Of a stretch of DNA of 64,000 bases, positions 1-8,285 are shown in pieces. The position numbers and the translations under genes were made by a program. The notes under the pieces are model-generated. The model was not told where the DNA came from. It was given only the letters and a program-made list of their open reading frames with translations, and ran no database searches. The stretch lies in NCBI RefSeq assembly GCF_000741775.1, contig NZ_JGZR01000001.1, positions 1 to 64,000 on the forward strand. Reading direction: 5' to 3'. Source of the stretch: Bifidobacterium subtile (GTDB taxonomy: Bacteria; Actinomycetota; Actinomycetes; Actinomycetales; Bifidobacteriaceae). Positions within the stretch are counted from its first letter, which is position 1. Every line of letters begins with the position of its first letter.

Positions 1-107
1 ATCGATGCCGCCCTAGGTGCGCTTCAAGGCGCGTTGGGGGATTGGGGCGCGTAGGGGAATTGCAGGGCTCAAACGAATCTCGTCGGAACGTATGAAAGAA
101 GTCGCTG

Positions 108-656
108 TTACGCTTCAAGTCTCGCGGCAAAGGTCGCCAGCCCGGCCTTTTTCAGTCCAGCATATTCTTCGGTCATAATGCGCGGTGGATGCTTCTTGCG
201 CGCTGCCATCCGTGTTATTGCGCGACGAACGGCTTCGGGTGATTCGTCGTAGACTCGTGAGAGGAACGCGTCGGGATGCTCTGCTCTGATGCCGTACTTT
301 TCCAGTGTTTTCGGTGGAAAATCGGCAAGGTTGATGGTGGCGATAATCGTAGCTCCTCCCGCTCGTGCCGCAGCGAGCACATGCCTGTCATCCGGGTCGG
401 GAAGAGCGAGGTCGTCCAGGTGATTTCGCCAATCCGGTACTTGGGCATAAGGATAGGCTTCATTCACTGTACCGAGGAACGCGTCAATCTCGGATGTTGT
501 CGCGTGCTTCCACGCTTTGGGCAGATTGCGTCTGATTTCCGCCATGATTTCATCCGACCAGAGCGGCTCGAGCAGGCTGTCGTCGGCTACGGTGAGCAGC
601 GCGTCCAGAATCCATATATGGAAGAAGATGTTGGCATCGAGCACGGCGGTTTTCAT
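108..656 (-). CDS. PIN-domain toxin (VapC-like ribonuclease)
   Basis: 182 aa. The protein opens with the PIN signature MKTAVLDANI, with Asp7 as the first metal ligand. Further acidic candidates are Glu40, Asp89/Asp90 in PDPDDRHVLAAARA and Asp112 in TINLADFP, the usual order of a PIN nuclease active site. PIN toxins cleave RNA with Mg2+ or Mn2+ and are held inactive by a partner antitoxin. The start lies 12 bases after the stop of the upstream HTH gene on the same strand, so the two read as an antitoxin-toxin operon. The C-terminal 50 residues are basic and extend past the PIN core. The RNA target cannot be read from the sequence. It could also be a PIN protein with a role other than a toxin. 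Confidence 0.85.
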   Translation of the reverse strand: MKTAVLDANIFFHIWILDALLTVADDSLLEPLWSDEIMAEIRRNLPKAWKHATTSEIDAFLGTVNEAYPYAQVPDWRNHLDDLALPDPDDRHVLAAARAGGATIIATINLADFPPKTLEKYGIRAEHPDAFLSRVYDESPEAVRRAITRMAARKKHPPRIMTEEYAGLKKAGLATFAARLEA

Positions 657-668
657 GCGAATGATTCC

Positions 669-1055
669 TTAGTCGCTATGAGGCGTGCCGTACAGACCCA
701 TGTCTTCGGCCAGGTCACGCATGGCGTCAAGGGCCTTGCGCCGGTCAGAGCGCATGGCATCGCGATAGGCGATGACGTCGGACTCGCGCATCATATGATT
801 GCCTGCCTCGCCGTTGCGGCGGAACGGGATCTTGCCGTCGTCAAGCATGCGCTGGACCGTCTTGCGTGAAACGCCGAGAATGCGGGCCGCCTCGCCGGTG
901 CCTATAGTGCGGCTGTGCCCGGATGCGGCCATGGCAGCATCTACGGCCGCATTGAACGCCGCCTCATCCAATTGGTAGGTTCGTCCGTTGCCCTGCAGAA
1001 TGAACGATGCGTCGTCAGCCACCGGCCTTGCCTCAATCATCGCGATGCTCATCAT
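669..1055 (-). CDS. HTH excisionase-family antitoxin
   Basis: 128 aa. Residues about 50-100 form a MerR/excisionase-like helix-turn-helix (GEAARILGVSRKTVQRML, then a wing with KIPFRRNG and SDVIAYRD). The N-terminal 45 residues probably fold as a short dimerisation or linker part. It precedes the PIN toxin gene by 12 bases on the same strand, the arrangement of a two-gene toxin-antitoxin module in which the DNA-binding partner represses the operon. A strong Shine-Dalgarno AGAGGAGG lies just before the ATGATG start. The AT-rich stretch 1075-1130 with CCAA/TTGG half sites is the likely operator and promoter, shared with the divergent VanX-like pseudogene. Confidence 0.8.
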   Translation of the reverse strand: MMSIAMIEARPVADDASFILQGNGRTYQLDEAAFNAAVDAAMAASGHSRTIGTGEAARILGVSRKTVQRMLDDGKIPFRRNGEAGNHMMRESDVIAYRDAMRSDRRKALDAMRDLAEDMGLYGTPHSD

Positions 1056-1172
1056 TGGCCTCCTCTACAGAAATGTCCAATATGACCAATTCTATCATTA
1101 TTTGGTTGTGTTGTCAGACTATAGTTTGAACGGCTTAAATCCCGCGCGTCTTATGAGAAATTTGGTGAAGGC

Positions 1173-1823
1173 ATGATTTTGTTGAATGATCCGCGTGTGC
1201 GCGAGGTGCCGGTCAACGATTGCGGCGAGCAGATGGTTTCGGTGGACGGAATCGATGAGCGGATTGCGGTTGACCGGTCGCGCAGCGAGATCGCCAGCAA
1301 TTATGATCGCTTCTGCTATGCCCGCGAATCCGTTACAGGTATGTTGCGCCGAGCTGTTGCGTTCTTGCCTAGGGACGTCGACTTTCTTGTCAAGGAAATC
1401 TATCGGCCATATTCTAGGCAGGTTCGTTCGTTCGAAGAGGGCCTTGAGTTCTATCGTGAATCAAATCCGGAGTTAAACGAAGAGGCGCTGCGGGAGCTGG
1501 CCTGCCAGTATGTCGCTCCGCCCGAAGTCGCTGGTCACCCAACTGGCGGCGCAGTCGATATCGTGCTGATTCAGGACGGCAAAGAGCTTGACATGGGCAC
1601 GAAGTTCAACGATGAACCAGTTGCGCCGGAGAACCTGACCTATACGGATTGCCCGTTCATCGCACCAGAGCAACGGGCGAACCGTCAGATGCTGTCGCGG
1701 GCAATGGAATCCGCCGGATTTGTGAACTATCCGGCCGAATGATGGCATTTCTCGTATGGCGATCCCTACTGGGCACTGATCACTGGCAATGCTGCTTGCT
1801 ATGCGCCGGTTGGAGACGAATAA
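1173..1823 (+). pseudogene. D-Ala-D-Ala dipeptidase (VanX family), in-frame TGA
   Basis: The open part (189 aa, 1173-1742) is an M15 zinc peptidase of the VanX type, which hydrolyses D-Ala-D-Ala. It carries the zinc motif HxxGxAxD as His122-Asp129 (HPTGGAVD) and the MGTKFNDEP segment. The stop TGA at 1740-1742 falls after Glu189. Reading on in the same frame gives TGG CAT and WHFSYGDPYWALITG to a TAA at 1821-1823. The normal family motif is EWWH (catalytic Glu, zinc-binding His), so the TGA replaces the first Trp codon TGG. Without readthrough the third zinc ligand is lost. Read either as a recent nonsense mutation or as a sequencing error. Confidence 0.85.
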
Positions 1824-1891
1824 ATTGCAGACTCTGCACTAAGCAGGGTTGTCGTGTTGCGGTTTTTGATGGATTTTCCGATAAATGCATG

Positions 1892-2092
1892 TATCTCGCT
1901 TATGTGTGGCGTTATTTGCAGGCCGCAGAGGTCTATCTGCGTTATGTGAGGCGCTATTTCTTGGAGAGTCGGGTATCAGGTGGCCTAAAACCGCCGTTTT
2001 TGGTCAACGCTACTTGGAGTGATATGGGATTGGTGCCTCACATAACGCAGATAGACCTCCGCGAGACCAATTTAGCGCCTCACATAACGCAG
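1892..2092. repeat. Nested palindromic element, copy 1
   Basis: The order is sense arm (1892-1914), sense arm (1932-1957), core with a GGTGGCC/ACCGCC hairpin, antisense arm (2033-2055), antisense arm (2073-2092). The arm consensus is TATCTGCGTTATGTGAGGCG. The same layout recurs at 16768, 47725 and 56814 and, more diverged, at 30326 and 43356. It lies between the VanX pseudogene and the racemase gene. I see no gene in the rest of 1824-2330. Confidence 0.85.
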
Positions 2093-2330
2093 CTACATGA
2101 TTATTCCAACCACTTTTACGCAGTTTCCGTGCTGTGGGCAGGGAAAGAGGCCGGGAGCTTCATCGCGCATACCCAAGCACAATGAAGCTCATGCGCAAGA
2201 GGGGTTTGTTGCGGCGGCTGCGAGGAATCCGCCTACCCGTGCGGCGCGAATGCTGTCCACTAGAGAACACCATCAGCTTGGTGTCAGCCCAAGATTTGCT
2301 CGTCGGGCGCAACGAATCTTAGTCTTATTG

Positions 2331-3095
2331 TTAGCTTTCCAGTCCGAGTCCGCGACGGGCGGCGACGTGGGCGAGCAGACGAGTCGTGTCGACGAATGGC
2401 AGGGGCGACTCGGCCTCGCTCGTAATCACCACCGGAATCTCGGTGCAGCCGGCGATGAAGCTGTCGCAGCCGGCGTCCACTAGGTCGCTGATGAGATTGA
2501 CCATGTGCTCATGTGTTGTCGGGGTCTGCGGACCGTTGATGACCTCGTCATGCAGCAACGTATCCAGCTCGTGTTGACGCTCGGTCGAGAGCCGCACTGG
2601 TGCCATGCCTGCTGCGCGCAGCGGTGCCTCATACAGACCATCTTCGACCGTCGTGTTCACGCCCAGCACGCCTACGGTGCGGAAACCGCGACGCACGCAC
2701 TCGGCAACCGTCACCGCCACGATGCTCACCACGGGAATCGTCGCCGCCTGCTGAATGCGGTCGATGGCGAAATGCGGCGCATTCGACGGGATTACCACGA
2801 AGTCGGCGCCTGCCCGTGCCAGCACATCCACGGATTCGAGCATCAGCGCGGCTAGGCCATCCCAGTCGTGGGCAAGCATCAGCTCTTCGTTGCGCTCGTG
2901 CTCCGGGTTCGTCATCGTGATGCGCGGGTGTGCGCCCGGGCGGCTCTGCAGGCGCACGCACTCGGCCACGATCTCCTGCACGCACAGCAGCGTGCCCGGA
3001 ATCGTCACGCCCGCTACGCCGATATGCCCGAGGGCGGTGTCGTCCGCTGTAGATGCAGGTGTGGTTGAGGTCAGTTGCGAATCGCCATCATTCAT
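2331..3095 (-). CDS. Aspartate/glutamate racemase family protein
   Basis: 254 aa. The protein has the two half-sites of a PLP-independent amino acid racemase. In this family two cysteines, typically in a CNTAH-like and a GCTE motif, abstract the alpha proton from either face. Here the second is present (AGCTEIPVV, Cys217). The first is replaced by serine (IPSNAPH, Ser104). Some relatives, for example the E. coli L-Asp/Glu-specific enzyme, also lack one of the two cysteines, so activity may persist with altered stereospecificity. The first 20 residues are Ser/Thr/Ala-rich and unlikely to be part of the fold. No good Shine-Dalgarno precedes the ATG at 3095. It stands alone on this strand. The substrate cannot be assigned. 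Confidence 0.8.
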   Translation of the reverse strand: MNDGDSQLTSTTPASTADDTALGHIGVAGVTIPGTLLCVQEIVAECVRLQSRPGAHPRITMTNPEHERNEELMLAHDWDGLAALMLESVDVLARAGADFVVIPSNAPHFAIDRIQQAATIPVVSIVAVTVAECVRRGFRTVGVLGVNTTVEDGLYEAPLRAAGMAPVRLSTERQHELDTLLHDEVINGPQTPTTHEHMVNLISDLVDAGCDSFIAGCTEIPVVITSEAESPLPFVDTTRLLAHVAARRGLGLES

Positions 3096-3295
3096 GCGGC
3101 CAGTGTATCACCGTGCGCGTTTTGTCCAATCGCACCTTTCGGTTCTTAACAGAAGCTGGTGGGAGCGGACCGGACCATGTGCTTAGGCAAAAAATGTTAT
3201 TGATCTTTGTCAACAGACTGTGCAGCGTCTTTCTGTCTGTTATCCCGTGGTATTCGACGTCTTAGAGTTCTCGGGAGATTGCCTTGAAACGCGGC

Positions 3296-3627
3296 TTAAG
3301 CGCCCTTGCCTCTATCGGTGAGGGAAACGATGGTGATGTGGCTGCCCCGCTCGTCTTTGCGGCTCTGCGCAAAACCCCGCTGCTTGAGCTTGTTCACTAG
3401 TGTCGGCCCGTCGAGGGATCGCGGAAAACGGCGCTGGAAAGCTGGTCAATCGAGATTTCCTTACATCTGAACAGATTGGCGATAACGTCGCCGTGCGAAG
3501 GCGCTAGGCTGGCCAAGCCGATTTTGCTCATCTTCCGCATGAGATATCGGTTTGGCTTCTCGCTGATTCTGTCTATCAGGAAGATAGTGTTATCCGTCTG
3601 CGTACCTGCAATATACTTTGATGTCAA
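3296..3627 (-). pseudogene. MarR-family regulator, frameshifted
   Basis: The 5' part (3627 down to about 3400) encodes a MarR-like recognition-helix region ending in ISIDQLSSAVFRDPS and then runs into a stop at 3397. A second frame starting at about 3420 continues exactly where the wing of a MarR protein should be: GPTLVNKLKQRGFAQSRKDE, then ITIVSLTDRGKGA and TAA at 3296-3298. One inserted or deleted base near 3410-3420 restores a single MarR reading frame. The N-terminus is also short for MarR (about 110 residues in total), so the first helix may be lost too. Not adjacent to an obvious target gene. Confidence 0.7.
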
Positions 3628-3958
3628 TGCTATGCAGAGAGAATTGCGGGTATAAACGTGGCATGGGCAGAGGGCTTAACAATCGGGCATTGCTTCAATG
3701 CAATACGCATGCGTCAAAAATAATCTTTTGCGATATGCGTTTGCCATGCTGAGATACCGACGCATATGGGGCACTTGGGATCGATATGTGAAGACGTGTC
3801 CATTCCGGTGAGTTATCCACATTGCGTTACTTGCGGCACGCCGGAGACCCAAGCGTTCGACCACATAGCCCTGTTTCGCTTGCATGGGCACAAACCCGGC
3901 CAATAGCGTAGATGGCAACTATCACCTATGCTTGGAAGCATACGAAAGGAACCCGGCC
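3628..3958. other. Intergenic stretch, no supported gene
   Basis: 331 bases between the MarR remnant and the coiled-coil gene. An 80-codon frame on the minus strand (3676-3918) has no recognisable domain, no ribosome site and a mixed composition. I do not call it. The right end carries the Shine-Dalgarno GAAAGGA (about 3945-3951) of the next gene. Confidence 0.5.
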
Positions 3959-4410
3959 ATGAACACGCTCATCAATAGCATCCCCACCATCGCGGCATTT
4001 CTCGCTGTCAGCGCGGTTTTGGCCAGGCTCGTCCTGACCGGCAACCGAAGCTTGCCAAGCGCATCGATGACACGAATATCCGTATTGACGGCGTTGAAAG
4101 CGGCCTCACTGGGCAGATTGACGGTGTCGAGAACAGTCTTACTAGGCGTATCGATGGTGTTGAGAAGAGCCTGACCGCTCGTATCGACGGCGTTGAAAAG
4201 AACCTCACTGCTCGTATTGATAGTGTCGAGACTAATCTTGGCAAACGCATCGACAGTGTTGAGACTAATCTTGGCAAACGCATTGACGAGAACAGCAGCG
4301 AGATACGGGCTATGGATGCTAAATTCAGCAACGAGTTCATCGCCGTCAATCAACGCTTTGATTCCGTCAATCAGCGTATCGACAAGGCGCTCGACCTCGC
4401 GATTCGATGA
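3959..4410 (+). pseudogene. Membrane-anchored coiled-coil protein, probable frameshift
   Basis: The ATG at 3959 follows a GAAAGGA site and starts a hydrophobic anchor (SIPTIAAFLAVSAVLARLV). In that frame the protein turns into unrelated sequence and stops at 4174. A neighbouring frame from about 4030 to the TGA at 4408-4410 encodes an 11-residue repeat of the type RIDGVEKSLTA, copied about seven times, ending FDSVNQRIDKALDLAIR. That is a right-handed (hendecad) coiled coil. A one- or two-base indel near 4020-4035 joins anchor and coiled coil into a protein of about 150 aa. Function unknown; such proteins are often membrane-tethered structural factors. Confidence 0.6.
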
Positions 4411-4485
4411 CGGTTCTTCCGTCAGGAAGCCACGTTTAGCCGTGAATAAGGAGACTCCTCGTCGTCTGCCGGGAGAGTGCCGCAT

Positions 4486-5379
4486 TCATTCGTCGCCGTC
4501 TTCATGAAATTTGGCGGAAGAAGGGGTGACGTTGCTGATTAATGCCTGAACAAGCGGACTCCAAGGGCGGTTTGATGGCCCGCTGAAGATCAGCTTTCGC
4601 TCCTTGGCCGGAGCGAGCGGAACCATTCTGGTGTTGGCCGCGAGCATGCCCATGCCGATCGAGGGGAAAACCGTCACTCCCAATCCGGCTGCGACGAAAT
4701 TGAGCAGTGCGGCGTTGTCATACACTCGTTGCGCCGGGACGAAACGCTGATCCTCGGCTCGGAACATCGCGGTGACATCGGAGCCGCATCCGCCGCCGGA
4801 AATCAGAATCGGATCGTCAAGGAGATCGCGAGCGGTGACGCTCTCGGCTGCGGCCAGCGGGTGGTCGTCGCGCAAAACTGCGCAATAGCGGTCTTCGCCG
4901 ACCGTCACGGCTCCGGCGGGGACATGGTTCGGGTTAACGAGAATGGCGGCATCCGCAGCACCGTCGTCAAGCCATTCGACCAGTTCCGGGTCATCGCCCT
5001 CGAAGACGCTTACCGTGATGGCTGGGAACGCCTGTTGCCAATCGGCGAGAAGCTTCGGCAGCAATCCGAAACAGACCGTAGAAGGGGCTGCCAATCGCAC
5101 TGTTCCGGTGAGATTGCCTGCTGCGCGCGCTGCCGTAGCCACGAGGGCGTCGGCTGAGGAAAGCGTCGAACGCGCGTAGGGGAGGAGTTCGGAGCCAAGC
5201 GCGGTGAGTGCGATTGCCGGCCTGCGAATGACCAATGTCGCTTCAAGCTCGGCTTCCAAGGTAGTGATGGCATGCGAAACCGCCGATTGGGAGACTCCCA
5301 TTTCATCCGCTGCTGCGGCGAAACCCTCGAAATCATGCACGGCAACGAGCGCACGGAGCTGTGCAAGCGTGACTGCCAT
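4486..5379 (-). CDS. LysR-family transcriptional regulator
   Basis: 297 aa from the ATG at 5379, chosen because AAGGA lies 5 bases before it (an ATG two codons upstream sits inside the site). The N-terminal winged helix (TLAQLRALVAVHDFEGFAAAADEMGVSQSAVSHAI) is followed by a linker helix and a periplasmic-binding-type effector domain (TGTVRLAAPST to GVTVFPSIGM). It is divergent from the EamA transporter gene, with the two starts about 70 bases apart, the classic arrangement of a LysR regulator and its target. The inferred role is control of that exporter. The effector is unknown. Confidence 0.9.
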   Translation of the reverse strand: MAVTLAQLRALVAVHDFEGFAAAADEMGVSQSAVSHAITTLEAELEATLVIRRPAIALTALGSELLPYARSTLSSADALVATAARAAGNLTGTVRLAAPSTVCFGLLPKLLADWQQAFPAITVSVFEGDDPELVEWLDDGAADAAILVNPNHVPAGAVTVGEDRYCAVLRDDHPLAAAESVTARDLLDDPILISGGGCGSDVTAMFRAEDQRFVPAQRVYDNAALLNFVAAGLGVTVFPSIGMGMLAANTRMVPLAPAKERKLIFSGPSNRPWSPLVQALISNVTPSSAKFHEDGDE

Positions 5380-5449
5380 GAGCATCCTTCATGTTTAGGT
5401 GAATTCGATTGATTTGATTCATGTCAATAATACGCGCAATCTGAAACAC

Positions 5450-6388
5450 ATGAAGAACCATATGAAAAACCGTATGAAGCGCCATAAAACACCTACTGTC
5501 ATAGTGTTCGGCCTGCTCGGGCTGCTGTGGGGCGCGAGTTTTCTGCTGATCAAGATCAGTCTGCGAGGGCTCAACCCGGCCCAAGTGGGGCTGTGTCGCC
5601 TGGCGCTTGGCGCTGCGACGCTGACCGTTGTCATGCTGGTGACGCATCGCCCTTGGCCTCGGGACGCGAATATTTTCAAGCATCTTGCGGTCATCGCGGT
5701 GTTCATGTTCGTGCTTCCAGTCGCGCTCTACTCTTGGACCGGGCAGTTTCTCTCGCCCAGTCTTTCCGCGGTGCTCAACGCGACCACGCCGTTGATGACG
5801 CTTATCATCGGCGCAATCGCATTGCGCAGCGAGCGTCTTACCGCCAGGCAGATAGGGGGTGTCCTGCTCGGGGCGGCCGGAATTATTCTGGTGCTGGCGC
5901 CGTGGGAAAAACAGCCCGGCGGAGAACGGCTGACGGTGGCAGCCGGTAGCCCCCGGTTCTGGCTTGCGGCGTTGGCATGCCTCGCTGCCACATGCTGCTA
6001 TGGATGCGCATACGTGTGGATGCGTCGTTTTCTCGTGCCGACCGGCGAGGCGCGCGATCCCGTCGGGCTCACCGCCATGCAGCTGCTCATCGCCGCAGCG
6101 CTGGCCGCAGCAATCTCGCCGTGGAACGGCGTGTTTGGCTCAATCCCTCGGCTCAGTATTCCGGTAATCATCGCAATACTCATACTTGGCGTATTTTCCA
6201 CTGGCCTCGGCTATCTGTGGAATACCGACATCACCGCGCAATGGGGTTCGCTGCGCGCCTCGCAGGTCACCTACCTGACGCCGCTCGTGGGAATCGCCCT
6301 CGGAGCCATCATCCTGCACGAACCCATCGCACTTCATCATCTCGCGGGAACGGCAGTCGTGCTGATAGCCATTGCCTGCAGCCGGTAA
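5450..6388 (+). CDS. EamA/DMT-superfamily transporter
   Basis: About 312 aa from the ATG at 5450. The frame is open back to a GTG at 5399, but that would leave almost no promoter space before the divergent LysR gene. It has ten predicted membrane helices in two EamA repeats, the first starting FGLLGLLWGASFLLIKISLRGLNPAQVGLCRL and the second WLAALACLAATCCYGCAYVW. The C-terminal SQVTYLTPLVGIALGAIILHEPI is typical of DMT exporters. Members move metabolites or amino acids out of the cell by proton exchange; the substrate cannot be told from sequence. The N-terminus is basic and Met-rich (several in-frame ATG), so the exact start is uncertain. Confidence 0.85.
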   Translation: MKNHMKNRMKRHKTPTVIVFGLLGLLWGASFLLIKISLRGLNPAQVGLCRLALGAATLTVVMLVTHRPWPRDANIFKHLAVIAVFMFVLPVALYSWTGQFLSPSLSAVLNATTPLMTLIIGAIALRSERLTARQIGGVLLGAAGIILVLAPWEKQPGGERLTVAAGSPRFWLAALACLAATCCYGCAYVWMRRFLVPTGEARDPVGLTAMQLLIAAALAAAISPWNGVFGSIPRLSIPVIIAILILGVFSTGLGYLWNTDITAQWGSLRASQVTYLTPLVGIALGAIILHEPIALHHLAGTAVVLIAIACSR

Positions 6389-6410
6389 TGAATATTAGCC
6401 CTGTGCTCCC

Positions 6411-6772
6411 TCAGCCTAGCGACTGGGTGTGCCGGCCGAGGCGCAGAATGAGCAGGACTCCGGTCATGCTCAGGAGGAAGCCGGCGATCTCGAAGGGGCG
6501 GGGTGTGGTGGCGGTGAGCAGGTGTGCCAGGACGAGGTCGCCGCCCGGTCCCGGGCATGCAGACGCGGAAACCCGCCCCAGAGCAGGAGGAGCGCCGAGA
6601 TGCAGCCCAGCAGCAGGTAGCGCCCTGCCGTCAGCATGGGCACGTCCAAATTCGGCAGCAGAATCGGCACGGCCACAGCCAGTGTCCAGCACAGGTTCGC
6701 GCCGACTCCCGCGATCAGCCCGTCGGTCAGCGGGAGGCGTAAGACGAGTGCATCTGCATGGGTTCCCCTCAT
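6411..6772 (-). pseudogene. EamA/DMT transporter remnant
   Basis: From the ATG at 6772 the frame gives a first membrane helix pair (LIAGVGANLCWTLAVAVPIL, then AGRYLLLGCISALLLLWGG). From about 6580 the sense moves to another frame that ends with the last helix of a DMT protein (RPFEIAGFLLSMTGVLLILR) and a stop at 6411. About 180 codons of the middle are missing and the frame is shifted, so this is an internally deleted gene. It is convergent with the intact EamA gene and could be a former paralogue. Confidence 0.65.
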
Positions 6773-7054
6773 GTAACTGTCATATAGGCAACCATAACGT
6801 TACACCACTCCTGTATCGCGTCTTGCATGATGTGCTTCGTCGGGAAGCATACCAATATGCGGCTTGAACGGCTTTGACGATTCTGGTGATTACTGGGATG
6901 ATGGTGATGGCCCCGAACGCGATGAATGCGACGGCGCTGGCGGCCTCGATCGTGATTGTTGCAAACATGCTGCACCGTGTCGAGGGAAGACAAGGCCTAT
7001 TCGGCATCGTGAAAGACCTGTGCCAGGAAGAGGTTCGCGCGGGAGGCTGTGGGC

Positions 7055-7492
7055 TTATGGCCTAAGCAGGAGCATCAGCAGATCTTTCAATTGCGCTCGC
7101 TGCTCGGCGGTGAGCTGGCGGCCAAACGCTGCGTCTCCGGAGACGGCTGCCGCCAACCGCGTGCGTAAGGCCACACCGGTGTCCGTGGCGGAGATGAGTT
7201 TGACCCGGCGATCGCTCCCTGTTGTGCGAGTGGCGAGGCCGTATTTGGTAAGTTGATCGACCAGCGATGTGACGTACGAGGGGTCGCAGCCAAGCTGCTC
7301 GGCGATATGGCGCATCGAGCGCGGCTCGTCAAGCAGCAGGAGTGCGCGGCACAGTGTGATGGGGATGCCGAAGCCGCCCGCTGACTTCGCGAAGCCCTGC
7401 CGCGCATTCGTTGCCGCCTGCACGACGAGTCGGGCGAGCTCTCGCGATTCCTGAGGTTTTGGAGCATTTTCCGTGCGTTGCGCAGTTGTCAT
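7055..7492 (-). CDS. MarR-family transcriptional regulator
   Basis: 145 aa. Winged helix typical of MarR: GIPITLCRALLLLDEPRSMRHIAEQLGCDPSYVTSLVDQLTKYGLATRTTGSDRRVKLISAT, with the conserved DxR in the wing (SDRRVK), then a C-terminal dimerisation helix. It is divergent from the DUF6069 membrane protein. A 12-bp palindrome TTGACTAGTCAA at 7521-7532 between the two overlaps the -35 of the divergent promoter, a plausible operator. MarR proteins usually repress both genes and release DNA on binding a small aromatic ligand. Confidence 0.9.
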   Translation of the reverse strand: MTTAQRTENAPKPQESRELARLVVQAATNARQGFAKSAGGFGIPITLCRALLLLDEPRSMRHIAEQLGCDPSYVTSLVDQLTKYGLATRTTGSDRRVKLISATDTGVALRTRLAAAVSGDAAFGRQLTAEQRAQLKDLLMLLLRP

Positions 7493-7520
7493 GTCTTGAT
7501 ACTATTCAAAATATCAATAA

Positions 7521-7549
7521 TTGACTAGTCAAGTTTTGACTTATATAAT
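7521..7549 (+). promoter_or_regulatory. Promoter with overlapping MarR-type operator
   Basis: TTGACT at 7521-7526 and TATAAT at 7544-7549 are separated by 17 bases, a near-consensus sigma-70 promoter pointing at the DUF6069 gene. The -35 is the first half of the perfect palindrome TTGACTAGTCAA (7521-7532). MarR binding there would block polymerase. Confidence 0.65.
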
Positions 7550-7695
7550 ATTGAGTACTGTTGAGTTCGATATTGCTGAATCAAATCAGGCATTGGCGAA
7601 TTAAGCGCTGTTGTACGAGGCACTGCTGAAATAAGCACTCTTGAAATAGGCAACATTGAATGTGAACGTGCAGCAGGCGACGGAAGGAATCCACC

Positions 7696-8112
7696 ATGAC
7701 AGCAAGCACTGCGCCCACGAATTCTCTGACCCCGAAGCGTTCATTCGGCCTGCTTCGGCTTATTGCCGCAGCGGTTATCGCGGCCATCGTCAACCTCATC
7801 GTGTTTTTCCTCGCGAGTGCAACCGGCACCACCATTACGACTTTCGGGAAGCCCATGGGTGCCTACGAGCCGATTGTCGCATCCCTTGTTCCCATTGTGA
7901 TTGTCGGGCTGATCGTCTGGCTTGTGCTGCCTTACTGGCGTTGGATCGGCGGCATTGCCCCGGTGGTCGGAGGCATCGTGGCGGCGCTCACGGCCATTGC
8001 GCCGCTGGTTATCGTGGGCGGCGCATCCGGCCTGTGGCTTGCGCCGATGCACATCATCGCCGCAGTCGCTTGGTACTTCGGCACACGCTCGCGGCGCCTC
8101 AGCCTCAAGTAG
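7696..8112 (+). CDS. DUF6069 family membrane protein
   Basis: 138 aa with four membrane segments: LLRLIAAAVIAAIVNLIVFFL, EPIVASLVPIVIVGLIVWLVL, WIGGIAPVVGGIVAALTAIAPLVI and LAPMHIIAAVAWYFG. GGAAGGA precedes the ATG at good spacing. The family occurs in actinobacteria, often beside regulators, without a known function. Divergence from a MarR gene with a shared operator suggests it is the regulated target. The upstream 7560-7690 leader contains degenerate repeats of about 20 bases rich in GCACTGCTGAAATAAG-like units. Confidence 0.75.
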   Translation: MTASTAPTNSLTPKRSFGLLRLIAAAVIAAIVNLIVFFLASATGTTITTFGKPMGAYEPIVASLVPIVIVGLIVWLVLPYWRWIGGIAPVVGGIVAALTAIAPLVIVGGASGLWLAPMHIIAAVAWYFGTRSRRLSLK

Positions 8113-8285
8113 GGCTTGACATTTGCGGACACGGTTCTGATCGACCTGCGCGGCGTATCCCTTCATTTCCCAATCGTGCACGCAACCGTCTTTGCACCAC
8201 GGCCACCACGGCATTGTGACTTGACTCTCGCTCGTAACCACACCGACGCATTTGTCTTGCGCTGCGAAATTCTTCGATCGCATCT

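Noticed and set aside
1740..1742. TGA read as selenocysteine or genome-wide reassignment
   Set aside because: The family has Trp here, no SECIS-like structure is evident, and TGA acts as a normal stop in several ATGA gene overlaps in this window.
3676..3918. 80-codon minus-strand frame
   Set aside because: No domain, no ribosome site; overlaps the region upstream of the coiled-coil gene.
6780..7007. Membrane-like 75-codon minus frame downstream of the MarR gene
   Set aside because: Hydrophobic stretch but no family resemblance and no ribosome site; possibly another transporter remnant but not supportable.
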